Assembly: GCA_934216155.1 (NCBI GenBank)
Contig: CAKQBK010000046.1
Coordinates: forward strand, 1 to 21,177
Origin: an uncultured Dialister sp.
Lineage (GTDB): Bacteria > Bacillota > Negativicutes > Veillonellales > Dialisteraceae
DNA length: 21,177 nt
Direction: 5' to 3'
The notes beneath the pieces are model-generated. The model was not told where the DNA came from, searched no databases, and worked only from the letters and a program-made list of their open reading frames with translations. This document shows, in pieces, positions 1 through 8,083 of the stretch (its first letter is position 1; each line of letters begins with the position of its first letter). Position numbers and translations under genes: made by a program.

Positions 1-77
1 CAGACAACAGACAACAGACAACAGACAACAGACAACAGACAACAGACAACAGACAACAGACAACAGACAACAGACAA
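1..77. repeat. Heptanucleotide tract, (CAGACAA) x11
   Basis: Eleven perfect copies of CAGACAA run from the first base of the window to position 77, so the tract may be longer upstream. No forward frame of this repeat contains a stop. It is continuous with the reading frame of the acyltransferase that follows, where three units encode seven residues (Q-Q-T-T-D-N-R in rotation). Seven is not a multiple of three, so gain or loss of one unit by slipped-strand mispairing would shift the downstream frame. The tract is seen directly; phase variation is inferred. Confidence 0.95.
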
Positions 78-1126
78 GAATCTTATGGCTTGACTGTGTA
101 CGAATGTTTGCAATCTTAACAGTAATTCTGGTTCATGCTACAGAAAATTTGTATATAATGGATGTTGCTCATCTAAATTCTATGAGTTCATATTCTAAGA
201 TATTTGCGATATTAGCTTTTACCATTGGGAGATTAGGTGTTCCACTATTCTTATTTTTAACAGGATACCTTTTTTTGCAGCGTAAATTTGATAGCCAGTC
301 AATTTTTAAATTTTGGTACCAAAACTGGTTAAGGCTTTTGCTGACCACGGAAATATGGGTTATTTTATATGATGTATTTTTGAGAGCGTTTCATTTTCAG
401 CATTGGAGCACCAAAAGGCTTGTTTATGATATGCTTTTTATGGATCAGGTGCACATGGGACATATGTGGTACATGCCTATGATCATTGGTCTGTATATCT
501 GTATTCCCTTTGCAGCTAGAGCTTTAAAGTCAGTCGATTTGCAAATAATAAAATTTCCGATACTTATTTTAAGTTTATATGCATTTGGCATACCAGTACT
601 AGTGGCTTTTAATCAAGCGATGTTTCAGGAAAATCATATTCGATTACTATTGGATTTGGGGTTCAGTGGTGGAGTATATGGGTTATATCTCGTCTTCGGA
701 TGGTGTATCAGATATGGTTTATTTCGGGCATGGAACACAGTCTCTGTTACCATATGCAGTTTGATCTGTTTTGGAATAACAGTTGGTATCCAATTATTTT
801 CATATAGCCGTGGTGTGACTTACAATGTATGGTATAACTATGGATTTTTGATGCTTTGTGCCTTGTTTTTGTTTGAAGGCTTTTCTAGATTGCCGTTAAA
901 GAAAGAATACAAGACAATTTTGTGGTTGAGTCGTAATTCTTTTGGCATTTATTTGATTCATTACCCGATTCTATTATTGTTGAAGAACATTATTTTACAG
1001 ATGTCTTGCATGATGCCTGTTAAAGTTATTTTTCTATGGATAATTGTATTGGGAGTCAGTTGTTGTTTTTGCTATGTTATCAATATATCACCTAAGCTTA
1101 GTCGATTACTTTTATATAATCGATAA
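2..1126 (+). CDS. Acyltransferase family 3 membrane protein, 5' end outside window, candidate phase-variable gene
   Basis: This is an integral membrane acyltransferase of the Acyl_transf_3 (OafA/NodX-like) family, which usually O-acetylates LPS, capsule or other surface glycans. The first ATG in frame (position 104) is not the true start, because the frame is open upstream and encodes ILWLDCVRMFAILTVILVHA, the conserved start of transmembrane segment 1. The frame continues into the 7-bp repeat, and the start codon lies before the window. Later family marks are R-L-G-V-P-L-F-L-F-L-T-G-Y-L (TM2) and about ten hydrophobic segments ending near residue 370 of the visible frame. The stop is TAA at 1124. 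The gene is A+T-rich compared with tyrS and ompM. The substrate cannot be told from sequence. Whether the gene is ON or OFF cannot be judged without the start codon. Confidence 0.85.
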   Translation, partial: RQQTTDNRQQTTDNRQQTTDNRQQTRILWLDCVRMFAILTVILVHATENLYIMDVAHLNSMSSYSKIFAILAFTIGRLGVPLFLFLTGYLFLQRKFDSQSIFKFWYQNWLRLLLTTEIWVILYDVFLRAFHFQHWSTKRLVYDMLFMDQVHMGHMWYMPMIIGLYICIPFAARALKSVDLQIIKFPILILSLYAFGIPVLVAFNQAMFQENHIRLLLDLGFSGGVYGLYLVFGWCIRYGLFRAWNTVSVTICSLICFGITVGIQLFSYSRGVTYNVWYNYGFLMLCALFLFEGFSRLPLKKEYKTILWLSRNSFGIYLIHYPILLLLKNIILQMSCMMPVKVIFLWIIVLGVSCCFCYVINISPKLSRLLLYNR

Positions 1127-1214
1127 GGAGATAGGGGAAATATGAGATTGGATTTGGGAATTAATAGGCAGTGAAAATGCTTGAAATAATTATAATAATA
1201 AAAAGGGGTTGCAA

Positions 1215-2333
<1,119 letters not shown>

Positions 2334-2346
<13 letters not shown>

Positions 2347-2391
2347 AATGAAAAAGTCCGTTGGTCTCTTTCTGAGGACCAGCGGACATTT
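2334..2391. repeat. Left copy of direct repeat flanking the defence pair
   Basis: The segment GCATAAG...GAAATGAAAAA followed by the GTCCG terminator hairpin recurs at 4610-4668. The match covers the last codons and stop of the second acyltransferase, the spacer and the whole hairpin, with a few substitutions and one extra A in the right copy. The two copies bracket the ATPase-RloB pair. Confidence 0.75.
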
Positions 2392-2394
2392 TTT
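2356..2394 (+). terminator. Rho-independent terminator after acyltransferase 2
   Basis: The stem GTCCGTTGGTCTC pairs with GAGGACCAGCGGAC (a GT pair and a small mismatch allowed) around loop TTTCT, followed by ATTTTTT. It lies 9 bases after the acyltransferase stop. Confidence 0.88.
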
Positions 2395-2544
2395 ATTGGG
2401 AAATCAAGTGGTAAATGGCAGGCCGGAGAGGCCGAAGGCTTTTTGCCGGCGGGCGATGTGTTTGATTACGGTGGGAAGTAGACTGTAGACTAGATGTTCC
2501 TCTTCTCGGAGTGGTATTTACCTAAAGTAAAAGTAGTAGTTTTG

Positions 2545-2553
2545 TGATATACT
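2545..2553 (+). promoter_or_regulatory. Extended -10 promoter candidate for the defence pair
   Basis: TG-A-TATACT is an extended -10 element 44 bases before the ATPase start. No convincing -35 box is found at normal spacing, as is common for extended -10 promoters. The acyltransferase terminator lies upstream, so an own promoter is expected. Confidence 0.45.
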
Positions 2554-2596
2554 AGTTATCAATAGTGTAAGTAAAGTATAAAGAGTGGTGAGAACT

Positions 2597-3895
2597 ATGT
2601 TGTTGCAATTTAGCGTGTCTAATTATAGATCTTTTAAAGAAAAAGCTGTGCTTTCTCTAGAAGCTTCCAATGATCATAGGCTTGAAAATCATGTCTTTGT
2701 TTTAGGAAAGAATCGTGTGCTTCAAAATGTTTGCGTTTTTGGTGCCAATGCTTCTGGGAAGAGCAATCTTTTTCGTGCACTGACTACAGCCATTCTGCTT
2801 ATAAGACAGTCTAATCAACGGCAGGTAGGGGAATTGTTATTGACTATCGAGCCGTTCTCTTTTGCTCCGAACACGTTGAAGATGCCATCTTCTTTTGAGT
2901 TTGTATTTTTGCAGCATGATATTAAATATGTTTACGGCTTTTCTGCTACTAGAGAGCGCATTGAAGAGGAATATTTGTATCAATATCGTAGTAGTAGACC
3001 GTCGGTTGTTTTTGAGCGTGTTTATGATTCGGAAGCAAAGGAGGATCAGTATCGTTTCACTAATGCTGAAATCCGTAAGGAACTGAAACCTTTGAGTGAG
3101 AAGAATACATCTAATAAATTATTTCTGGCAACGGCAACTTCGTGGAATAGCCAATTTACGAAAGACCCGTATCTTTGGTTTAATCGAATCAATACTTATG
3201 ACCCGAATAACTATGAACAATTGCTGAACTTTGATGGGCCTTTGTTTGAGCAACCGGATGAATTCAATGGACTACATGATTTTGTCTGCAAGACATTGAA
3301 AGAGGCGGATATTAATGTATTTGACTTTGAAGTTAAAACTAGAAATCTTGATACATCAGAGTGGTTGAAACAATTGCCGCCGCCTTTGCGTATGATGGTA
3401 CCTGAAACGCAGATGAATCAGCCTAGCAAATTGTATGAAATCAATATGATTCATCAGGTTCGTGGGGAAGATGGAAGTATCCGGGAATACAAGCTTCCCT
3501 CTATCCAGGAATCCAAGGGGACGCAGAGTTTGTTCTTTTTAAGTCCTTTATTGAAAAAGGCATTCGATGAGGGGACGATTCTCTGTATTGATGAATTCGA
3601 TACGAGTCTTCATCCTATGCTTGTGATTTATCTGATTGGTCTTTTTAACAATCCAGAGATTAATCAAAAGCATGCACAATTAATTATTTCTACCCATACT
3701 ACGGATTTGTTGTCGTTAAAAATAAGTCGGAGGGATGAAATTTATTTCGTCCAGAAGGACCAGCAGATGGGGGGATCTGAGCTGTATTCTTTGGATGAAT
3801 TTTCTCTTTCGAAACACGCTGATATTCGTAATGGATATTATCTGGGGAGATATGGTGCTGTTCCGGAAATCGGGGATGGTGAGGTTTTTTGGTAA
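2597..3895 (+). CDS. AAA (ABC-type, AAA15/AAA21 class) ATPase of a two-gene defence module
   Basis: This is an ATP-binding protein of the COG1106 (AAA15) type, related to AbiLi, RloA and PARIS AriA. The N-terminus F-S-V-S-N-Y-R-S-F-K is typical of RecF/SMC-like ATPases. Counting from GTG 2585, Walker A is GANASGKS (residues 53-60), the signature-like segment is E-S-K-G-T-Q-S-L (309-316), Walker B with D-loop is ILCIDEFDTSLHP (332-344), and the H-loop is STHTTDLL (about 369-376). I prefer ATG 2597 to GTG 2585 because GGTGAG just before it can serve as ribosome-binding site, giving 432 residues. The 3' end overlaps the RloB gene by 7 bases, so the two are co-translated. In this family the ATPase senses infection and controls the partner nuclease. 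The A+T-rich composition suggests acquisition. Confidence 0.88.
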   Translation: MLLQFSVSNYRSFKEKAVLSLEASNDHRLENHVFVLGKNRVLQNVCVFGANASGKSNLFRALTTAILLIRQSNQRQVGELLLTIEPFSFAPNTLKMPSSFEFVFLQHDIKYVYGFSATRERIEEEYLYQYRSSRPSVVFERVYDSEAKEDQYRFTNAEIRKELKPLSEKNTSNKLFLATATSWNSQFTKDPYLWFNRINTYDPNNYEQLLNFDGPLFEQPDEFNGLHDFVCKTLKEADINVFDFEVKTRNLDTSEWLKQLPPPLRMMVPETQMNQPSKLYEINMIHQVRGEDGSIREYKLPSIQESKGTQSLFFLSPLLKKAFDEGTILCIDEFDTSLHPMLVIYLIGLFNNPEINQKHAQLIISTHTTDLLSLKISRRDEIYFVQKDQQMGGSELYSLDEFSLSKHADIRNGYYLGRYGAVPEIGDGEVFW

Positions 3896-4554
3896 AGCGA
3901 TTGAAGCAGGGATATAAACGGAAGGAAAGAGATTCCGGAAAGCGGCATGAAAAGCATGTACTTTTGATTGCTGCTGAAGGTAAGAATAAAACAGAGACTA
4001 CTTATTTTCGAAATTTTCAACGAGGCAATGTCAGCGTGAAAACAATTTCTGGAAATGAGACGTCTCCAGGTCAATTGGCAGAGCGGTTGATTGATGAAGC
4101 TGATCAGTTGCAACTTAAGGATGATGATTTGGCGGTTTGTCTGGTAGATTCTGATTTTGATATTGCAAAGGATGCGGAGTTAAAACGGGCGGATCAGAAA
4201 TTACAAAGAAAGAGAAAAAATCGTTATCCCGTGGAGCTCATTGTTTCAAGTCCTTGCTTCGAGAAATGGTATATATGCCATTTCTCAGCTTCCTCTCGAA
4301 ATTATAATTCTAACAAAGATGTACTTAAAGATCTGGAATCTTATATACCTAACTATAGGAAAAGTGATAATATATATCCGCAGTATTTACAGGGAAAAAC
4401 AAAGACGGCGATTGCCAATGCCAAAAGATTAGAAGAAAATTGCAAAAGTTCGGGGTTGCGCCGGCATACGGTAGCTTTTTGCCCTAGTACGGAAGTGTAC
4501 AAGGTATTTGAGGATTTTTTGTTAAAGTGGTTAGACTCTGCAGAAAGTATCTGA
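3889..4554 (+). CDS. RloB-family protein (AbiLii-like, Toprim-type nuclease partner)
   Basis: The protein has 221 residues. Family marks are the basic N-terminus, L-L-I-A-A-E-G-K-N-K-T-E-T-T-Y-F (25-40, the acidic residue of a Toprim-like fold), C-L-V-D-S-D-F-D (84-91, DxD) and S-S-P-C-F-E-K-W-Y-I-C-H-F (120-132), which matches the RloB block normally read as NPxFExWxxxHF. The start is TTG 3889, inside the end of the ATPase gene, with GGTGAGG at 3878-3884 as ribosome-binding site. TTG 3901 is a weaker alternative. In AbiL and related AAA15 systems the RloB or Toprim subunit is the toxic effector, released or activated by the ATPase during phage infection. The family assignment is firm; the defence role here is inferred from the pairing. 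Confidence 0.85.
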   Translation: MVKRLKQGYKRKERDSGKRHEKHVLLIAAEGKNKTETTYFRNFQRGNVSVKTISGNETSPGQLAERLIDEADQLQLKDDDLAVCLVDSDFDIAKDAELKRADQKLQRKRKNRYPVELIVSSPCFEKWYICHFSASSRNYNSNKDVLKDLESYIPNYRKSDNIYPQYLQGKTKTAIANAKRLEENCKSSGLRRHTVAFCPSTEVYKVFEDFLLKWLDSAESI

Positions 4555-4609
4555 ATTGGTGTACATATAGGCTGTCAGAGTCTTAGCTTGTTGAAAGTAA
4601 TATAATATG

Positions 4610-4668
4610 GCATAAGTTTTGAAATGAAAAAAGTCCGTTGGTCTCTTTCTGAGGGCCAGCGGACATTT
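4610..4668. repeat. Right copy of direct repeat flanking the defence pair
   Basis: This matches 2334-2391: GCATAAG, then TTTT in place of TCGT, then GAAATGAAAAAA and the same hairpin with GGGCC in place of GGACC. No coding sequence is retained apart from the vestige of the acyltransferase tail, which suggests a duplicated attachment or target site rather than convergent terminators. Confidence 0.7.
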
Positions 4669-4670
4669 TA
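4633..4670 (+). terminator. Terminator after the RloB gene, interrupted by IS200 element
   Basis: The stem GTCCGTTGGTCTC / GAGGGCCAGCGGAC is followed by ATTTTAG. The T-run is shorter than in the 2356 copy because the insertion element starts in it. Confidence 0.8.
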
Positions 4671-4680
4671 GATATAAAGA

Positions 4681-4703
4681 AACCCCCGGTTAGACCGGGG
4701 GTT
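4681..4703 (+). terminator. Left-end hairpin of IS200 element
   Basis: A perfect 10-bp stem AACCCCCGGT / ACCGGGGGTT has loop TAG. IS200 elements carry such a hairpin at the left end, where it blocks read-through from outside and is bound by TnpA as single-stranded DNA. Confidence 0.75.
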
Positions 4704-4738
4704 CAGTATAGCTTTAGCGATGAGTCTTTAAAGGTTTA

Positions 4739-4810
4739 TAAAAACCTCCTAGTAGATACAATATAAATGCGGCCTGTCAACTGCACATTATTGTTACTAG
4801 GAGGTTTTTA
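4739..4810 (+). promoter_or_regulatory. RBS-masking hairpin of tnpA leader
   Basis: AAAACCTCCTAGTA (4741-4754) is the exact complement of TACTAGGAGGTTTT (4795-4808), and two more pairs extend the stem to 16 bp. The right arm contains the Shine-Dalgarno AGGAGG just before ATG 4813, so in RNA the stem would hide the ribosome-binding site. This matches the known repression of tnpA translation in IS200. Confidence 0.85.
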
Positions 4811-4812
4811 AC

Positions 4813-5280
4813 ATGTTTAATAAATCGGATATACACAGTTTATCACATACGAAATGGGAATGTAAATATCATATCGTTTTTGCACCTAAATATCGGAGAA
4901 AAGTGTTTTACGGAGAGAAACAATTTGAAATAGGACGAATACTAAGAGAATTATGCAATTGGAAGGGAGTGAATTTGATAAGAGCAGAAGCATGTCCGGA
5001 TCATATACACATATTAGTAGAAATACCGCCAAAGATGAGTATTTCTGGGTTTATGGGATTTCTGAAAGGGAAAAGTAGTTTAATGATATATGAGAAGTGG
5101 GGGAATATGAAATATAAATACAGAAATCGGCAATTTTGGTGTAGGGGATATTATGTAAGTACAGTAGGGAAAAACGAAAAAGTGATAGCGGCATATATAG
5201 CAAACCAATTAAAAGAGGATGAAGAAAGCGAGCAGTTGACGTTGGATTTTGGGGCCCCGTTTACGGGTAACCGGAAATAA
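4813..5280 (+). CDS. tnpA: IS200/IS605-family HUH transposase TnpA
   Basis: The protein has 155 residues, full length for IS200 TnpA. The N-terminal block T-K-W-E-C-K-Y-H-I-V-F-A-P-K-Y-R-R-K is diagnostic. The HUH metal site is H64-I65-H66 in C-P-D-H-I-H-I-L-V-E, and the nucleophile is most likely Y128 in A-A-Y-I-A-N-Q, on the helix that carries the catalytic tyrosine in this family. It acts as a dimer that cuts and joins single-stranded DNA at the element's hairpin ends. No truncation is visible, so the element may be active. A leader hairpin controls translation, and the ribosome-binding site AGGAGG is strong once exposed. Confidence 0.95.
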   Translation: MFNKSDIHSLSHTKWECKYHIVFAPKYRRKVFYGEKQFEIGRILRELCNWKGVNLIRAEACPDHIHILVEIPPKMSISGFMGFLKGKSSLMIYEKWGNMKYKYRNRQFWCRGYYVSTVGKNEKVIAAYIANQLKEDEESEQLTLDFGAPFTGNRK

Positions 5281-5355
5281 TAGATGCGAGTGACAGGCTG
5301 CACATGCGCTGGAAAGCGCCGCAGGTAGTAAAGGCCCTTTGGGCCGCATAAGAAG

Positions 5356-5390
5356 AACCACCGGCTAAGCCGGTGGGTTTCTCTTTTTTA
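5356..5390 (+). terminator. Right-end hairpin of IS200 element with T-run
   Basis: The stem AACCACCGGC / GCCGGTGGGTT around TAA is followed by TTCTCTTTTTT. It would serve both as the right-end structure bound by TnpA and as terminator of tnpA. Confidence 0.8.
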
Positions 5391-5464
5391 GATACAAATG
5401 GATAGAAGCAATAGAGATGACTAAGGTTCATAGGTTCGACAGACCGCTAACGGCCAGAGGAAGC

Positions 5465-5482
5465 AGCGATGATTTCATCGCT
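5465..5482. repeat. 18-bp palindrome
   Basis: AGCGATGA-TT-TCATCGCT is a perfect palindrome in the spacer between the IS element and tyrS. There is no T-run, so it is not a terminator. The surrounding 5395-5560 holds short GGTTC-type repeats and no gene. Confidence 0.6.
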
Positions 5483-5560
5483 ACAAAGGTTCGAAGGTTC
5501 ATGGTTCAAGGGTTCGGGATAGCATGATGACGGCTAGTTCAACAAAGAGCTGGTGGAATA

Positions 5561-5622
5561 GTGCGTAATGAGTAATGCGTAATGCGTAATGGAGGAGCGG
5601 CGCACAAATAATATCGCGCCGC
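5561..5622 (+). repeat. REP-like element copy 1: GCGTAATG repeats plus hairpin
   Basis: Short direct repeats (GTGCGTAATG, AGTAATG, GCGTAATG) are followed by stem GCGGCGC / GCGCCGC (5597-5603, 5616-5622) around the 12-base loop ACAAATAATATC. The same layout is found at 5817-5887 (minus strand) and 20909-20971. Confidence 0.7.
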
Positions 5623-5816
5623 GAGTATAAATAAGAAATCGAAGCAGTAGGGGAGAAAAGAGCTAGTGGCAGGAAAAGACGCTGTCCTGAACCCTGAACC
5701 TCGAATCCTGCGGAGTCATCGTTGCTAACTCTAACCATTACGGTTTGACCGAACCCATGAACCTTATTCCTTTCTGTTGACTCTATCCGTTGGTATCTCT
5801 AAAAAGTTTATACTCC

Positions 5817-5887
5817 GTGGCGCTATATAAGTTGTGCGCCGCTACCACCACTACGCACTACGCATTACGCATTCCTCATTGCATTAC
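5817..5887 (-). repeat. REP-like element copy 2, inverted
   Basis: Read on the minus strand this has GCGTAATG/GCGTAGTG repeats, then stem GCGGCGC / GCGCCAC (one GT pair) around the 12-base loop ACAACTTATATA. It faces copy 1 across about 200 bases. A reading frame that runs from here into tyrS is a chance extension through the repeat. Confidence 0.7.
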
Positions 5888-5907
5888 TGGCAGTTTTGCC
5901 GAAATTG

Positions 5908-5916
5908 TGGTATATT
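5908..5916 (+). promoter_or_regulatory. Extended -10 promoter candidate for tyrS
   Basis: TG-G-TATATT lies 46 bases before the tyrS start. A weak TGGCAG lies 17 bases further upstream. The leader is too short for a T-box riboswitch and no T-box sequence is seen. Confidence 0.5.
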
Positions 5917-5962
5917 ACAAGGTACATACTATCAATGTAATACACAGGAAAGGTGGAGTTCG

Positions 5963-7213
5963 ATGAACATTATTGATGAATTGAAATGGCGTGGTGCTGT
6001 AAATCAGCAGACCGATGAAGAAGGATTGTACAAACTGGTAGGGGAGAAATCCATTTCCCTTTACTGCGGCATTGACCCCACTGGGGACAGCATGCACATC
6101 GGCCATTTGATTCCATTCATGATTCTCAAACGGTTCCAGCTGGCAGGACACCATCCGGTCATCGTCATCGGTGGCGGCACCGGCTCTATCGGCGATCCTT
6201 CTGGCCGTAAAACCGAACGTGTTCTCCAGTCCCAGGAAACCATTCAGCACAATGCAGAATGTCTGACCAACCAGATGAAAAAACTCTTCGGCGAAGACGG
6301 ATTCACCATGGTCAACAACTACGACTGGCTCTCCCAGATTTCTCTGCTGGACTTCCTGCGTGACTACGGTAAACTCTTCAATATCAACACCATGTTGGCC
6401 AAAGACGTAGTCGCTTCCCGTCTGGACACCGGTATTTCCTTCACTGAATTCTCCTACCAGATTCTCCAGTCCATCGACTTCAAGATGCTCTACGACAAAT
6501 ACGACGTACAGCTTCAAATCGGTGGCGCTGACCAGTGGGGCAACATCACCAACGGTATCGATCTGATTCGCAAGATGGAAGATGCCCATGATGCCTATGG
6601 TCTTACCATTCCTCTCATGCTGAAAGCAGACGGTACCAAATTCGGAAAAACCGCCGGCGGCGCTGTATGGCTGGATCCAAAGAAAACATCCCCTTACGAA
6701 TTCTACCAATTCTGGTTCAACCAGGATGACCGGGACGTAGTGAAATACCTGAAATACTTCACCTTCCTGTCCAAAGAAGAAATCGACGCTCTGGAAGTGG
6801 AAGTCAAAGAACATCCAGAACATAGAAGTGCTCAGCGCAAACTAGCCGAAGAAGTGACCCGCTTCGTACACGGCGACGAAGGCCTCCAGCAGGCAGAAAA
6901 GGTTACCCAGGCCCTCTTCTCCGGCAACATCCAGGAACTTTCCGGCGAAGAAATCGAAGGTGCCTTCCGTAACACCAAAGGCGGCGAAGTTCACGAAGCA
7001 CCGATTAATATCGTAGAAGCCCTGGTGGCATCCGGCGTAGAAAAATCCAAACGCCAGGCCAGAGAAGACGTCAAAAACGGCGCCATCCGCGTCAACGGCG
7101 TGCAGGTGAAAGACCTGGAAGCCGAAGTCGATGCTCACCCGAACACCGATGGAAAATACATCATCATCAAAAAAGGCAAGAAAAACTACTTCTCTATTAA
7201 AGTAGTGAAATAA
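5963..7213 (+). CDS. tyrS: Tyrosyl-tRNA synthetase
   Basis: The enzyme charges tRNA-Tyr with tyrosine using ATP in the cytoplasm. It is a class I synthetase of 416 residues, the usual bacterial length. It shows the Y-C-G-I-D-P-T tyrosine-pocket motif (34-40), HIGH at 45-48, the G-S-I-G-D-P-S-G-R-K segment, KFGKT at 226-230 (the KMSKS-loop equivalent of bacterial TyrRS) and a C-terminal S4 RNA-binding domain from about 348 (V-E-K-S-K-R-Q-A-R-E, then I-R-V-N-G). The start is ATG 5963, with GGAAAGGTGGAG before it. A longer frame opens at 5834, but its extra residues come from the repeat element. Its C/G-ending codons contrast with the A+T-rich genes upstream, consistent with a native, well-expressed gene. 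It is transcribed alone, between its own promoter and terminator. Confidence 0.97.
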   Translation: MNIIDELKWRGAVNQQTDEEGLYKLVGEKSISLYCGIDPTGDSMHIGHLIPFMILKRFQLAGHHPVIVIGGGTGSIGDPSGRKTERVLQSQETIQHNAECLTNQMKKLFGEDGFTMVNNYDWLSQISLLDFLRDYGKLFNINTMLAKDVVASRLDTGISFTEFSYQILQSIDFKMLYDKYDVQLQIGGADQWGNITNGIDLIRKMEDAHDAYGLTIPLMLKADGTKFGKTAGGAVWLDPKKTSPYEFYQFWFNQDDRDVVKYLKYFTFLSKEEIDALEVEVKEHPEHRSAQRKLAEEVTRFVHGDEGLQQAEKVTQALFSGNIQELSGEEIEGAFRNTKGGEVHEAPINIVEALVASGVEKSKRQAREDVKNGAIRVNGVQVKDLEAEVDAHPNTDGKYIIIKKGKKNYFSIKVVK

Positions 7214-7228
7214 GATATACCAAAAAGC

Positions 7229-7255
7229 CACGCTCGACAAAGAGCGTGACTTTTT
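7229..7255 (+). terminator. Rho-independent terminator of tyrS
   Basis: The stem CACGCTC / GAGCGTG around loop GACAAA is followed by AC and TTTTT, 15 bases after the tyrS stop. Confidence 0.88.
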
Positions 7256-7437
7256 ACGTGGGGAAAGCATTTCTTACCCATGTTATCCCGAGCCGGATGA
7301 GGCTAACAGACAAGCGTGATTATACTAAAAGTCACAAGCTGAATCATATCTAGCGTCATTCCGACCGAAGTGGAGGAATCTTTTTCGTTTTTGCGAAAGG
7401 AACTATGAAAGAAAAATGATATGAAATGAGACTAAGC

Positions 7438-7660
7438 GTCTGGGGCGTACACATATGAGGCTAATGGACAAATGGAAGTCAGTTGGATGTAATACTAAAC
7501 GAAAAGTCTCATTTCATACCATTAGGGAAACAAAGAGTAGCAAGGAATAACACAAAGATTCTTCGACTACGCCCTACGGGCGGCTCAGAATGACGGGAAA
7601 GAGGAGAACAACGCTAGCGGAAAGAAAAGAACGCTAGTGTATGAGGTTAATGGATAAGTG
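7438..7660. repeat. Repeat module a, copy 1
   Basis: About 220 bases beginning GTCTGGGGCGTACACATATG are almost identical to 8607-8830. Among the few differences is the loop of a small hairpin, GCCC-TAC-GGGC here and GCCC-CAT-GGGC there, with the stem kept. A more distant copy lies at 17440-17640. Confidence 0.8.
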
Positions 7661-7667
7661 GAAGCAT

Positions 7668-7815
7668 ATCTAAAGTCTCAAGCGGTATTTATCACCAACG
7701 TCATCCCGAGCCGGATGAGGCCAAAGGCCAAATCCGCGTCGAGGAATCTTTGTGTTATTCCGTAAGGCACAATGAGAAAAAAGTGGTATGAAATAAGTCT
7801 TAGCGTCTGGGGCAT
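7668..7815. repeat. Repeat module b, copy 1
   Basis: This begins TCTAAAGTCTCAAGC and contains GTCATCCCGAGCCGGATGAG. It matches 8469-8617. Here b follows a; in the right block b precedes a, so the modules have been rearranged. Confidence 0.7.
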
Positions 7816-8083
7816 ACACATATGAGGTTAACAGATAGGCGCTATCATTGCATGAGTCTCAATTGTTCAGCTTGCTCACCTGCTTTCTTTAGCGTTCTTT
7901 TTTTATCACTAGCCTTGCTTGGCACTTTCGTCATTTCGACCAACGTGGAGAAATCTTTGTGTTATTCCAAGTAACTCCTTGTGACACTTGCGATGTGAAA
8001 TGAGACTTATCGTTTAGTATGGGCGCTAATGATTACATTAACGGAAAAGCAGAGCGTTTTTATGCGTGTGGTTTGAGAAGTAA

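Larger units (their letters stand above)
4675..5394 (+). mobile_element. IS200-type insertion sequence (tnpA only)
   Basis: The element has one HUH transposase gene, a subterminal hairpin at each end (4681-4703 and 5356-5379), no terminal inverted repeats and no tnpB, as expected for IS200. The nonamer TTTTAGATA precedes the left end (4666-4674) and recurs at the right end (5386-5394). In this family left and right cleavage sites resemble each other and the target is recreated, so I place the ends there. The exact boundaries are inferred. Confidence 0.8.
7283..8080. repeat. Mosaic of MITE-like intergenic repeats, left block
   Basis: No gene is seen here. The block is built of modules repeated in 8469-9225, 17310-17640 and 21069-21177. 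One unit (about 7350-7617) is a long imperfect palindrome: CTAGCGTCATTCCGACCG at the left answers CAGAATGACG...ACGCTAG at the right, and TGAAATGAGACT answers AGTCTCATTTCA inside. Module order is a (7438-7660), b (7668-7815), c (about 7815-8000). This architecture is that of non-autonomous hairpin elements; no transposase remnant is seen. Confidence 0.7.

Noticed and set aside
1142..1174. Ten-codon frame after the first acyltransferase with a purine-rich upstream sequence
   Set aside because: It is too short, has no recognisable content, and nothing indicates selection.
2356..2387. Hairpin at 2356 as part of a tRNA or small RNA gene
   Set aside because: It is a simple stem-loop followed by a T-run, and fits a terminator; no cloverleaf can be drawn.
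5834..5962. N-terminal extension of TyrS
   Set aside because: It is translated from the GCGTAATG-type repeat element. ATG 5963 has the strong ribosome-binding site and gives the standard TyrRS length.
5700..5962. T-box riboswitch before tyrS
   Set aside because: No T-box sequence or specifier stem is found, the leader after the promoter candidate is under 50 bases, and the region upstream is repeat elements.
5915..6823. Long minus-strand frames opposite tyrS, the ompM genes (for example 9589-10506, 14029-15357) and the kinase
   Set aside because: They mirror strongly biased plus-strand codons, lack ribosome-binding sites and show no domain pattern.
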